This document shows positions 9,166 to 20,447 of a DNA stretch of 64,000 nucleotides, in pieces. The stretch lies in assembly GCA_963576735.1 (NCBI GenBank), contig OY755186.1:16355970-16419969 (forward strand), written 5' to 3'. The notes beneath the pieces were generated by a model. It was given only the letters and a program-made list of their open reading frames with translations. It did not search any database and was not told the DNA's origin. Made by a program: the position numbers and the translations under genes. The stretch is from Bedellia somnulentella. Its lineage: Eukaryota; Arthropoda; Insecta; Lepidoptera; Bedelliidae. Position 1 is the first letter of the stretch. Every line of letters begins with the position of its first letter.

Positions 9166-11939
9166 TGGTGACACTGCGAAGGACTGGAATTTCATTTGAC
9201 GCTTTGATTCTTACAGAATGTTGGCTTAAAGATGACTCAATCATTCCTATAATGGATGGATACTTGTCTTTTCATACAAAGGCATATTTGAATAAATCTG
9301 GTGGTGTGGTTATTTACATAAAATCTTGTTGGGATGCAGTAGTTGCGGAACCCTCTATTGTAGAAGCGAATTGTTTATCTGTCAACATATCCGGCATCTT
9401 GACTTTAATTGGAATATACAGATCCCCATCCTTCAGAAATCTAGATCCTTTTCTACAATCATTGGATAATCTGTTAGAATCACTAAAAGAAAAACAACAG
9501 ATTGTGCTTGCTGGTGATTTGAACATAAATATCATTGCCTCAGAGAATTCAAATAGTGAGGAATACCTTGATCTTCTGGCTCATCATGGTTTACAGCAAA
9601 TAGTTAACAAACCAACTAGACTGACATCTTGCTTAGATCATATATTTGTAAGACCTTATTGTCAACATATTTCCTTAGTCTGTGAGAATTCGTCTTCAGA
9701 CCATGACATAGTCATGGCCGGCATACATACATCATCACTAAAGCGGGTCAAACCATCTAGAATAGTAAAAATAATAGACCACGACAAAGTGCGAGTCGAA
9801 TTAGCATCAACTAACTGGTCCACAGTGCTCGAGGCTTCTACTGTCTCATCAGCAGCAAATATATTCTCACAAATTATATCATCAGTTATAATGAAAAATA
9901 CAAAAGAAAAACGAATCAGCCGCTCAAAACATAATATTCAACCCTGGATAACACCTGGCTTAATCAGGTGCATGAAGCATCGTGACGCCCTACACAATAA
10001 AGCTAGGAAAAATGACGCAAACCTCAATACTATCCTAATTTATAAGCGATATAGGAACTTTCTGACAACTTTGTTACATAAACTTAAAAACAATTATCTG
10101 CAGTCAGAAATAGAGGATAGTAAAGATGACCCTAAAAGATTGTGGAAAATAATAAAGAAAGTATGCCACGATAATCCCAACAAATCGACAAATACGCGCC
10201 TTTTATCCACAAACAGCAGTGAATCAGTTAACAGGTGCAATGACTACTACGCTAACATAGGTAGTGATCTGGCTGATTGTATACTGAAAGATCTGAAAAC
10301 ATCACAACAATCACTGGCCTCAAAAGTCAAAGATGTGAAAGGTCCATGTGGTAGTTTTTTTATGCAGCCAACAGATCCGATAGAGGTTAATACTATCATA
10401 ACAAATTTAAAAGCTTCTAATGCTTTGGGTACAGACGCTATATGTAATAATTTAATGAAAAGTATTTAAAATGAAGTACAGATTCCATTAGTACATATAT
10501 TTAATCTAAGTCTAGAATTGGGAGAATTCCCGGAAGAATGGAAAACGGCAGTAGTTATACCTGTACACAAAAGTGGCCCAAAACATGACCCATCAAATTA
10601 TAGACCGATATCCTTATTGCCGTCCGTTTCAAAAGTACTCGAGAAAATTGTAAACACACGCTTGTACAAATTTCTCGAAGAGAATGATGTTCTATTTGAC
10701 AGGCAGTTTGGATTTCGCAAAAACAGATCGACAGAGGATGCGGTGGCATCACTTGTCAATACACCTCTTTGTTGGATGATGGGAAGCGTTGCCTAGGAGT
10801 TTTCCTCGATTTGAAAAAGGCTTTTGACACAGTTTCAATCCCAATATTGTCGAAAAAACTGGAACGGTACGGTATTAGAGGCACAGCTTTAAATTGGTTT
10901 ATTTCGTACCTTACTGAGCGTAAACAATGTGTCAGGATCGGCGATACAACGAGTGAAGACTCAAAAGTCCTTTTTGGCGTTCCACGGGGCAATATATTGG
11001 CCCCTATTCTCTTTCTACTATATCTTAACGATATTAATAATGTCGAACTCCAAAATGCCCACATCTTCTGTTGCTGACGACACTGCAGTAATATTCTACG
11101 GTTCTACATGGCCAGAGGTGTATGAAACAGCAGAGTCTGGAATGGCTCTCCTGCAAGAATGGTTAAACAACAATTTACTTTCCCTAAATCCAGAAAAAAC
11201 TATGTTTATACCTTTTTCCAAAACAGCTGCTTCATCTTCCCCGGAATCCCTGAGTTTAAAAATACATAACTGTCAAAATGGAGACTTCCGGGCCTGCTGT
11301 CACTGTCCGATTTTGTCAAGAGCAAAGTCTCTGAAATACCTTGGCGTGATATTGGATGATAGGATATCTTTTAAAGAACATTTAAAATGCTTATCAGGGA
11401 GAGTTCGACGACTTATGGGTGTAATGAGGATACTGAGATACTGTGTGGAACGTCAACTTCTCCTCAGAGTGTATGTTTCAATTTGCCAGTCCATCATTGT
11501 TTACTGTATTACTGTTTGGGGAGGAGCTGCAAAGACGTACATGCTTTGACTAGAAAGAGCCCAGCGCGCTGTACTCAAAACAATGTTAAAGAAACGAATG
11601 AGACATCCAACTGACATGTTATATTCGGAATGCCAAGTACTCAGTGTAAGAAGGTTGTATATATGGCGCAGCGTAATGCAGTACCACGTCAAGTGTTCAA
11701 AAGATGGGTCTTTTAGAAAACAAATTAATAAACGTATTTTTAGGCTTCCTCTGCCAAAAATACGCACAACATTTGCCAGACGACACAGTTTGTTTCTGCA
11801 TCCGTTGGTTTATAACATAGCCGAAAATCAATGCCAGGTCAGAAATTGTACTTTACGTGAAGTCAAAACTAAAGTACGGACCTGGCTCCTTCAACTAGAT
11901 TATGACACTACGGAGAAAATACTAACAGTTATTGAATAA
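9166..11939 (+). pseudogene. LINE endonuclease-reverse transcriptase, broken
   Basis: The AP-endonuclease part carries LILTECWLKDD, LAGDLNINI and SSSDHDIV, but the first ~40-60 residues are lost. Reverse transcriptase motifs follow: SNYRPISLLP, RQFGFRKNRST, FLDLKKAFDTV, FGVPRGNILAPILF, ADDTAVIF and KYLGVILDD. Lesions: in-frame stops at 10467 and 11547, a frameshift between about 10745 and 10770 and a one-base loss near 11072 just before the catalytic ADD box. The C-terminal part (11583-11939) is open. The protein once nicked target DNA and copied its RNA there; this copy cannot. Confidence 0.88.
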
Positions 11940-12229
11940 ATAGACATCTAAACCTATGAATACAGATTATGTCATAAATATTTTATTATTATGTATCTTT
12001 AACATTATTAACAAAAAAAAAATATGTTCATTTCATACACACATATATATTTAAATATATATATATAATATCATTATTTAGTTTATTATGTATATGTCTA
12101 ATCTATAATCTTAATTACCATAAATGGTATATCATAGTTAAATGTAATCGCTTCGCTTCCGCAATATTATCGCTTGCAGTGTAAAACTTACCTGGGACCT
12201 CGCGATACAGGTTTTGCCTAGTGCGAGGA

Positions 12230-12555
12230 CCGTTAGTTAACTTTATGAAGCATTGTTCCTACCCTCGAATAAAAATAATTTAATTTAGTAATGTGAATAT
12301 AGTTTTATAATAATTTAATAATGTGATTGTAATGTAATGTTTTTTTTTGTTCATTATTTCAGAACAAAAAAAAGAATAAAGTTGACCTTTGGAAGTGACA
12401 TAAATACTTTTCCGTTAGTTAACTTTATGAAGCATTGTTCCTACCCTCGAATAAAAATAGTTTAATTTAGTAATGTGAATATAATTTTATAATAATTTAA
12501 TAATGTGATTGTAATTTAATGCTTTTTGTTAATTATGCCAAAACAATAAAGAATA
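12230..12555 (+). repeat. ~150-bp duplication in the LINE 3' UTR
   Basis: 12230-12382 and 12412-12555 match from CCGTTAGTTAACTTTATGAA to the AATAAAGAAT end, offset 182 bases. Each carries its own polyadenylation-like signal. Confidence 0.8.
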
Positions 12556-12714
12556 TTTGATTTGATTTGATTTGATTTGATTTGAAAAGATGGTAAAAGT
12601 AAAGGTTGTTGGTGATGGGTCTCCAACCGCATTGCCCAAAAATCCCTTGAAAGCCCCAATACCGTTAGTCGCCTCTGACGTACACCCATCGGTAGAAACG
12701 GGGTAGTGCTGAAG

Positions 12715-12785
12715 AATTTTTTGACTCTAAAGCTCTGGATTCCCCTTTCAGAGATTTATAGCCGTGAGTATATGTATGTATTTAT
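12715..12785 (+). repeat. SINE-C, subfamily 4, 3' end only
   Basis: From TGACTCTAAAGCTCTGG to GCCGTGAGTATATGTATG; head-to-head with the SINE-C half before it. Confidence 0.75.
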
Positions 12786-13018
12786 GTATCTCTGTATAAA
12801 ATTACATTGTTAATTACAATAATAATTCACGATTTTATCCCTTTGTCTATAAAGCATATCATATTTTCATCAGGTTGTTTTAGAACGACCTCATAACTTC
12901 TCTCCCCGTATACAGTGACTATGTTATCTGAAGTTGTTTATTTGATTGGTGGGCAGTGCGCTCAGACGTTTATTGCGTTAAACCTTGTATAGAGCTCTAA
13001 CAAATAACTGCTTGTGCT

Positions 13019-13271
13019 ATACATACATATACATACATATACTCACGGCTGTAAATCCCTAGAAGGGGTAGCCAGAGCTAAGGAATTAGAAATTCCTCAG
13101 CCACTCTTGGAAATGATAGTGGGGAAAAGATGGTAAAAATAAAGGTTGTTGGTGATGGGTCTCCAACCGCATCGCCCAAAACTCCCTTAAAAGCCACATT
13201 ACCGTTAGTCGCCTCTTATGTACACCCACCAGAAGAAATGGGTTAATGCTATTCTAAGCCGACACTACACA
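13019..13271 (-). repeat. SINE-C, subfamily 2, full length
   Basis: Tail (CATA)n, ACTCACGGCTGTAAATCCCT, TTAGTCGCCTCTTATGTACA and ATTCTAAGCCGACACTACAC. Confidence 0.88.
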
Positions 13272-13312
13272 ACATCATCATCATATGTGCTATAGTCATA
13301 TTTATATATCGC

Positions 13313-13527
13313 CATGTAGTGCCGGCTTAGAATGTCACTACCCCACAGGTGTCATAAGAGGCGAATAAGGGTATAAGGCTTTTTTAAGTAGTTTTTGGCG
13401 GTGGGAAACCCATCACCAAAGATACTTTATTTTTACCCTCTTGTCCCATATCAACATCTTTGGTGGCTGAATAGTTTCCAGCTTCTGAAGCTCTGGCTAC
13501 CCCTTGGCCGTGAGTATATGTATGAAG
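13313..13527 (+). repeat. SINE-C, full length, diverged
   Basis: From GTAGTGCCGGCTTAGAATGT to GGCCGTGAGTATATGTATG. The hairpin loop has been lost (CCCCTTGGCCGTGAG). Confidence 0.82.
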
Positions 13528-13605
13528 GCATGTCATATTTTTTGAGTCAGCCTGTTGCAAACCATTAAAATTTGGAATTAAATTAAAACTTTCTTATCAT
13601 ACAGA

Positions 13606-13660
13606 CTGTGTAGTGTAGGTTTAGAATAACATTAATCCATTTCATTTCGTGGGTTTCCTA
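13606..13660 (+). repeat. SINE-C 5' end fragment
   Basis: CTGTGTAGTGTAGGTTTAGA followed by a decayed block up to GTGGGT. Confidence 0.55.
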
Positions 13661-13833
13661 AGACACGGCTTAGATTTTTTATGATCTTTAAGAGTAGCTC
13701 GGCGATGTTGTGGATGATGGACAAATGGACCATAATCCACTATCCTTTGTTTTGCAATCTGTTCCAAAGCTTCTCCCAACTGAGGTACCAAAAGTGGATG
13801 AGGAATTTTTAATTCTTTCATATTTTTGTGCAA
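13642..13833 (-). CDS. unrecognised 63-codon ORF
   Basis: Starts with ATG and contains LGEALEQIAKQRIVDYGPFV and a basic C-terminus (HKKSKPCLRKPTK). Composition looks protein-like and less AT-rich than the flanks. No membrane segment, signal peptide or known motif is visible. Its 3' end overlaps a decayed SINE-C head, so it may be a gene or transposon remnant. I do not recognise it. Confidence 0.3.
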   Translation of the reverse strand: MHKNMKELKIPHPLLVPQLGEALEQIAKQRIVDYGPFVHHPQHRRATLKDHKKSKPCLRKPTK

Positions 13834-14011
13834 TTATTAGTACGTATTGTAAGTGTTAATTTAATTGTGTGTGCTAAATATTATTTTCTTTACTTTTTGT
13901 TTTCCAATATCAAATATTAAAACCGTTATCTCGGGCACAGCATAACCATGTTTTATCTGAAATTCTTATTATTGCAGATCCCTGCTAACATTATCGCAAC
14001 CATACATAAAA

Positions 14012-14268
14012 TTACATATATTTCTTATTTTCCATTTTGAAATCCATTCCACGAGAAATTTTCAGCCAGCTGGTTCATACGGCTTCATTCTATCACCATT
14101 TGGTGCGTCGAAGAGAAAATATGTGTGGAATATATACGGAGGGTCGGATTTGCGAAGAACGCATAACGAATGTACGTAACGTAGTAATTTCGGTACGCGC
14201 CTGCCAAATTGCAAACATGGCCGCTGAATATATTCAGATACTGCTCGTTTTGGTTGAATACTAATGTT
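14012..14268 (+). repeat. repeat E, copy 1
   Basis: About 255 bp matching the reverse of 27398-27656, from AATTACATAT to GGTTGAATACTAATG. A 75-codon frame is open in both copies, but the differences are mostly amino-acid changing, so I treat it as non-coding. 14270-14574 shows nothing else. Confidence 0.8.
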
Positions 14269-14574
14269 GGATAAGGTGGAAAAAAATACTTTAATTAAGT
14301 AAACTAGTATTATGAAACGCATTGGACCAAACTTTACCGTTAGTATCATAGAACTTCCTTTCATATTCTTTCTTAAGAACCTAGTTTAGCAACGGAATAT
14401 ACACATGAAATTTTGTTTATTTGACTTTGAATATCTAAAATTCTCGCCTTAACGGTACACAGTCCATATTTAGATATTTTTTTATATATTATTATTACAT
14501 AAATTGAAGGCTTATGAATTTCTAATCTTGAAGGTTTTCCTAACCATATTATTGTGATTTAAAGCGAGAGAGAT

Positions 14575-14812
14575 TTGAGGATATAATAATGCATACAACA
14601 CAGATACTCAAAACAATAGCTAGCCTTACATGTACACAATACCTGTATCATTACATATTTCGCACCATATACTCGAGCTGAAAACTCCAAAAGAGGTAAG
14701 TATGGCTATTCTTATCTGCCTGCTCATAATTTTAGCTAATGCCGTGAGTATATAATTGTTTGAACGACCTCTTGGCGCCATAATTAAAATAATTATTATA
14801 ATTTGTTTAATT
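14575..14812 (+). repeat. repeat G, copy 1
   Basis: Matches the reverse of 20448-20690: ATAATGCATACA, TACATGTACACAATACCTGT, AGCTGAAAACTCCAAAAGAG, TAATGCCGTGAGTATATAAT and CGACCTCTTGGCG. Confidence 0.8.
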
Positions 14813-14888
14813 TATTCGGTTTTTTTATACAGACTTTTATGTATATATACAATCGTACATATCAAACCGAGGGTTTAAATTAACCCTC

Positions 14889-17130
14889 AATATTATACAT
14901 ACATACATACATACATATTCTCACGCCGTTAGTTCCCATTGGGGTAGGCAGAGACTATCGATCGCCACTTTGTAAGATCCTGGCAAACCTCTCTGGCTTC
15001 GTTTACATCCATCAATCTTTTCATACATGCTCTTTTATTCTTCATACTGCGGACACCTGCCTTTTTGAGCACATTTTCTATTTGATCCAAATGTGTCCTC
15101 CGAGGTCGTCCTCTACTAACATTACCCTCCACATTGGCTCTATATATCTCTTTCACCAATTTACTGTCATCCATCCTCTCTATGTGCCCAAACCATCTCA
15201 ACATTCCTTTTTCTATCTTTCTTACAATATCATCTTTTACGCCACACCTTTCACGAATCACATCATTCCTCACACGATCACATAACCTTACATTACACAC
15301 TTTTCTGAGGGATCTCATTTCTACTGCATTCACTCTACTTTCATGCTTCTTCTGCCACACCCAACATTCACTGCCATACATAAGCGTAGGAACGAGGACA
15401 GAATCATGCACAGCCATTCGGGCCTTTTCAGACACCGACTGACTAGACATTAGACTATCCAGTGCTCCATTTACCGCATTACCCTTTTTCACTCTTCTCT
15501 CGATATCTTCATCACACTTTCCATCCCTAGTAAACAAACTTCCCAAATATACAAACTCTTTCACTTGTTCCACTTTTTTATCATTAATCTCAATCACGCA
15601 TTCGGTCATATTCACCTCTCTCTCAAAAACCATAGTTTTTGTTTTATCCACATTCACCCTCATTCCCTTTTTTTCAAAAGACGCACATGCAATATTCATC
15701 ATCTCTTGCAGCTCTTCCACCGATGACTTCTCAACTCTGTTAAACAGTCATCCATGAACAAATTGAAGAGCCACGGGGAAGCTACACAACCCTGTCGGAC
15801 ACCCCGAGATATCCCGAACCAGTCAGTATTTTCCCCGTTTACTCTCACACATGCACTAGAATCCTCATAGAGTGATACCAGTGCACGTATAAGTCGACTC
15901 CCCAAACCGAACTTGGATAACACCTCCCATAAACACTTCCTTACCACCCTATCATACGCCTTCTCTAAATCTATGAAGGAGCAATACACCTTTCGATTCT
16001 TGGCTAAGAACTTTTCAGTGATGCTCCTTTAAGAGAAGATTTGATCCATACATCCCATTCCCTTTCTAAATCCTGCTTGCACATCCCAAATTTTATCATC
16101 CGTTTCATTCATCACTCTTTCAATCAAAACCTTTGCATACAATTTACCGACAATGCTGAGTAGGCTAATTCCACGGTAGTTTCTAGCCTCCTGGTGTGAC
16201 CCCTTTCCTTTATATAAAGGCACAATTACCGCTTTGCACCAGTCTTGTGGCACTTTGCCACCCGACCAGCATTTTTGGAAAAGGAAGTACAACCAGGAAG
16301 CCACCACCCCTTTACCAGCCCTCAGCATTTCAGTGTTTATCCTGTCATACCCTGCCGCTTTCCCTAGTTTCATACTTTTCATTGCTTTCATTATTTCTTC
16401 CATACTGATCTCACTTTCACTAAAGGCACCAATCGCATCGTTCCAATCAACATTACTGCTGATTGGCGAAGAAATGGATGCATCGTCTTTTTCAAAGAGT
16501 CCCTCAAAATAGTTCTTCCATACTCGTCTTATGCTACTTTCATCCGTCGCCAATTCACCCTGTTCATATCTCACAACGTTCACTCTCGTGTTTCGGGAAA
16601 CTCCCTTTTCTTTCCGGATATATTTCCAGAACAACTTTTGGTTATCCCGGAAATTATCAGAGAGTTTCCTCTCACACCATTCTATCAGATCACGCTTTTT
16701 CTTTTCTATTTTCTTCTTAACCTCATTCATAACTCTCTTATATTCATCTTCACTGTTCTTCACTACATCATCTGTTACTCTCGCATCCATTCGTTTACTA
16801 GCTTTAATCGCTAGTAAATCTAACCAAGCTTTCTTCTTATGTCCAACTGCCTCTTTCACATCTTTATCCCACCAACTTGTTGGTGGTCTATTTGTTCTTT
16901 TACTCAATCCACATACTTCCGTCGCACATTCAACTATTGATGATTTGAGCACATCCCATACTTCTTCTATTTCCAATTCATCCTTCATCTCCACGCAACT
17001 TAGCCTGTCGTCCAATTTCTTCATATATTCATCTCTAATATTTTCATCCTCTTCCAATTTCTCCACTTTTACTCTCGCAAATTCAGTTGTCGACACTTTG
17101 GCCTTTGCCTCAATATTATCTTTTTCAGAA
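14889..17130 (-). mobile_element. LINE-H copy 1 (RTE-like), 5'-truncated
   Basis: Minus-strand LINE whose 3' end is GTCTCTGCCTACCCCAATGG then GAACTAACGGCGTGAGAATATG and (TATG)n. It retains the reverse transcriptase but not the endonuclease. The 3' end is the likely reference for the tail shared with SINE-C and SINE-A. Confidence 0.9.
14929..17096 (-). pseudogene. LINE-H reverse transcriptase, broken
   Basis: Read from 17096 down: a charged linker (KVEKLEEDENIRDEYMKKLD), then AVIVPLYKGKGS, NYRGISLLSIVGKLYAKVL and VQAGFRKGMGCMDQIFS, ending at a stop at 16029. A second frame (15989-15699) has FIDLEKAYDRV and GVRQGCVASPWLFNLFMDD. A third (15720-14929) has the post-catalytic part with FVYLGSLF and the C-terminal WFGHIERMDD, GRPRRTHLDQI and TKWRSIV. 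The YADD catalytic box is deleted between the second and third blocks (near 15715). Motif style and tail suit the RTE-like LINEs of insects. Confidence 0.88.
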
Positions 17131-17439
17131 AAATAAATATAACAATAATATATTTTTAATATTAGGAAAAACAGGAAATGGCATTAAGATTTGATTAATT
17201 GATGATCACGTATTGAATGGAATTATCAAAAATATTTTATTTCGTTTTTGTTTCAAATGTAGCACACACAATTTTTTTGTTAAGATATTATTTAATTGTT
17301 AGAGATTTTGTAATGTGGCTTTAACTAAACTGAAAACCAGTGTTTTGCCTCTAGGCAATAGTATGCACTGAATTAGGATCTAGTTTATGTCACCATACCA
17401 ATTTTTGCTTCACATACATACATATAAAGCATAAGCTTA
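17131..17439. other. no gene seen
   Basis: AT-rich spacer between two LINE remnants; a short (CATA)n run near 17413. Confidence 0.5.
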
Positions 17440-18080
17440 AGCTTTGTATAATTCATTGGTTCGTTCGAAGCTAGAATATAACGCAGTCATCTGGGCTCCG
17501 CATGAGGAGAAATATCGCCTCATGTTGGAGAAGATTCAAAATAAATTCACTAGGTTTTTATATATGAAATTATACGGAGTTTACCCTTACTATCCGCTGA
17601 TGTACCCCACTTTATTCGTTCTGGGTATGGTGGGATATAACACGTTGGAGGTAAGGAGAGACTTAAAACTTTTGATTTACTTATTTAATGTAATTAAAGG
17701 TACAGTAAAAAATAGCACTATTTTAAGTCAGATTAAAATAGTAATCCCTAATAGAACCTTAAGACGGCGGTGGGGAAATTTGATATCGTTGCCAGTGGCA
17801 CGTACCAATCTTCTAAAAGAAACCCCGCTGACTCGGGCGTTTGTGGCACTCGGTGAGCTCGGGGAACAAATTGATATTTTCTCATGTTCTTTGACTGACT
17901 TCACCAAATGCTCATTGTTACAATGTAAACTAGTTGCTTTAATTAACTGTATTGTTAACTTTTAAATCATTAAATGTGTAATCTAGCTATTGTATTGTTA
18001 ACTTGTAAATTATTTAATGTGTAATTTAGTTGCATTAGGTGACACTACCTGTAAAAACTATATTTCATAACAAATAAATA
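17440..18080 (+). pseudogene. LINE 3' fragment, C-terminal domain of reverse transcriptase ORF
   Basis: 174 codons open (17444-17965): NSLVRSKLEYNAVIWAPHEE, LEKIQNKFTRFLYMKLYG, then a leucine-rich C-terminus. This pattern is the end of the ORF2 of Jockey/CR1-type LINEs, after the catalytic region. It is followed by a short 3' UTR and an (AAATA)n-type tail ending at 18080-18090. The copy is severely 5'-truncated but lacks stops, so it is probably young. Confidence 0.82.
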
Positions 18081-18084
18081 AATA

Positions 18085-18953
18085 AATATTCTTTTTACGA
18101 TCCTGGCACACCTCTCTGGCTTCGTTTACATCCATCAATCTTTTCATACATGCTCTTTTATTCTTCATACTGCGGACACCTGCCTTTTTGAGCACATTTT
18201 CTATTTGATCCAAATGTGTCCTCCGAGGTCGTCCTCTACAAACATTACCTTCATTGGCTCTATATATCTCTTTCACCAATTTACTATCATCCATCCTCTC
18301 AATGTGCCCTAACCATCGCAACATTCCTTTTTCTATTTTACAATATCATCTTTTACACCACACCTTTCACGAATAACATCATTCCTCTCTTCTTAACCTC
18401 ATTCTTAACTCTCTTATATTCATCTTCACTATTCTTCACTACATCATCTGTTACTCTCGCATCCATTCGTTTACTAGCTTTAATCGCTAGTAAATCTAAC
18501 CAAGCTTTCTTCTTATCTCCAACCGCCTCTTTCACATCTTTATCCCACCAACTTGTTGGTGGTCTATTTGTTCTTTTACTCAATCCACATACTTCCGTCG
18601 CACATTCAACCATTGACGATTTGAGCACATCCCATACTTCTTCTATTTCCAATTCATCCTTCATCTCCACGCAACTTAGCCTGTCGTCCAATTCCTTCAT
18701 GTATTCATCTCTAGTATTTTCATCCTCTTCCAATTTCTCCACTTTTAGTCTCGCAAATTCAGTTGTCGACACTTTGGCCCTGTGACGCCAACGCGTGCAC
18801 AGTCCCCTCAATCGTGATATCACGAGAAAGTGGTCTGTGCCAACTATAATGCCCCTATGGACTCTGGTGTCAACCACCTTTGCTCTTAGCCTTTCATCCA
18901 CTATCACAAAATCTATCATACTTCTCTCGCTTCCTCTCAATTTTTGCTTCAAT
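18085..18953 (-). pseudogene. LINE-H copy 2, internally deleted
   Basis: 18085-18345 matches the C-terminal part of copy 1 (GRPRRTHLDQIENVLKKAGV). From about 18385 the sequence jumps to the linker before the reverse transcriptase, and near 18820 it shows the end of the endonuclease (GTDHFLVISRLRG). The whole reverse transcriptase core is deleted, joining near CTC/TCTT. The 3' hairpin tail is also missing. SINE-A is inserted at the other end. Confidence 0.85.
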
Positions 18954-18959
18954 AATATT

Positions 18960-19326
18960 ACATAATAACATAACATAAACGTTCACGCCGAATATCCCCG
19001 AAGGGGTTGGCAGAGGTACTAATACTTCTGAACATCACGTGACTTTGTCACCTGGTGTTCAGAGTACCCACATTTTGCATGGACAGTGTACTCACGTGAT
19101 AGGGGGCAGGCCAGGCCGTTTTGTACGAATACACTGTCACATGACTAAGTACAACTCAGTCATGTAGGTTTCCTCACGATGTTTTCCCTCACCGTTAACA
19201 ACCATGATAAATTAACCACACATATGTCTTTAGAAAAGACAAATTGGTGTAGGCCCGACCCAGGATTTGAACACTAGTCGTTTGCACGATAACCGAGTGT
19301 TCTACCCACTGGGCTATCACGGTTGC
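18960..19326 (-). repeat. SINE-A, full length, with 11-bp target duplication
   Basis: Flanked by TCAATAATATT at 18949-18959 and 19327-19337. From these flanks the element begins GCAACCGTGATAGCCCAGTG and ends (TTATG)n. It sits in LINE-H copy 2. Confidence 0.92.
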
Positions 19327-19337
19327 TCAATAATATT

Positions 19338-19584
19338 GTTATTCCAATTAGTGTACTTTCAATTAAAAACAGATTAATGCCCAATCGCAACATTTTGAGA
19401 GAATACACTCTGCGCAAATGTCATTTTACGAAAACGAACATTAGCTAAAGCAATATTCTTCGAGTCCTTTTACGAGGAGTAGGAATATTGGCAAGTAGAC
19501 ATTCGGCGAAAAAGCTTTTAAGGCATAGTTCACCACGCTGGCATATTTCGAGTGGGTCTTAGTATATCTACAACGGACTACCAT
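19338..19584. other. no gene seen
   Basis: Unique sequence between SINE-A and repeat F. Confidence 0.45.
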
Positions 19585-20405
19585 GCCTTTTAAAGCACAT
19601 ATTTATCTCATTTTTCTGGATAGGTGGTTCAACCTGAATGAATTGTGAATTTAATGAACGCTTGTTACCCACGGGTGTCGTAAGAGACGACTAAGTATAT
19701 GGGGCTTTTTAAGTGTTTTTTGGACGATGCAGTTGGAGACCCATCTCACCAACGATAGTTAATTTCTACTTTCTCCCCTATTAACATACAAATGTGGCCG
19801 ATGAGTTTCTGGCTCTAAAGTTTTGGGCTCTCTACCCCTTTTTGGGATTTATAGCCGGGGGTACATGTATGTATGCATATGATTTATTAAATGTGATCCC
19901 TGGGATTCAAACTTCGGTGTATGGAAAGTTAGTGTAATGCTTTGCAACGAATACTGTCATTTTTATTCATTTTGTTCCTCTGTTCAATTAGGATGACGGT
20001 TTCTTAAGTGTTTTTATACCAAAGATATTTTTGCCACTAATTGTGACCTTCTCAACTTCCAAATATGGTTAGAAAATATTGATACAATAATAAGGAGTAA
20101 AATTTATGTAGTGCAAGTTCAGACGCTGGTTTATTATAAAGGGTTTGATACACCCACGTTTACACAGAACCTAGACAATGCGAGGAAAGCTCGTTTAAAA
20201 CACAGTGCCCTCAGCTTTGCACGTAATTTGCAGAAAGCTCCCCGTTGATGTGGGGCTCTTTCTTGCTTCATTATTCCGCGCAACATTCTCTGTTTCAGAC
20301 ATTGTTACTTTGTCTGTTGTCGTCATTAAATACAGACATACGAGGCTTTCATTCTTTAACGTGAACTTTGATTTCAGGATGTATTTGTAACATAATACTC
20401 ATTAA
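19585..20405 (+). repeat. repeat F, arm 1 (holds a SINE-C)
   Basis: Matches the reverse of 23432-24010: TAAAGCACA(T/C)ATTTATCT, GTGTATGGAAAGTTAGTGTA, CTTCTCAACTTCCAAATATG, ACACCCACGTTTACACAGAA and the most conserved stretch 20166-20390. Only this arm carries the SINE-C at 19664. Confidence 0.82.
19664..19878 (+). repeat. SINE-C, subfamily 4, in repeat F
   Basis: From CTTGTTACCCACGGGTGTCG to GCCGGGGGTACATGTATG. The first ~40 bases are missing. Confidence 0.82.
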
Positions 20406-20447
20406 TTTACGAACAGAAGTTCGGAGCTGAAATATCGGATAAATAAA

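Larger units (their letters stand above)
9166..12585 (+). mobile_element. 5'-truncated LINE of the CR1/L2/Jockey group
   Basis: Holds most of an endonuclease domain, a reverse transcriptase, a long 3' UTR and a (TTTGA)n tail of about six units (12556-12585). The missing N-terminus of the endonuclease shows 5' truncation. The 3' UTR contains an internal duplication. Confidence 0.88.
9075..12714 (-). repeat. SINE-C, subfamily 2, split by a LINE
   Basis: The tail half (9075-9165, to CCACTTTTGGAAAGT) and the head half (12586-12714, from AAAAGATGGTAAAA) are two parts of one minus-strand SINE-C. Together they lack only about 10 bases at the joint, which shows that the LINE inserted into an existing SINE. 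Confidence 0.85.

Noticed and set aside
16196..17136. Plus-strand ORFs rich in Ser, Thr, Leu and Phe opposite LINE-H
   Set aside because: They are antisense shadows of the charged LINE-H linker and reverse transcriptase.
20205..20390. 61-codon ORF in repeat F
   Set aside because: The other arm does not keep a matching frame of the same length and no motif is visible.
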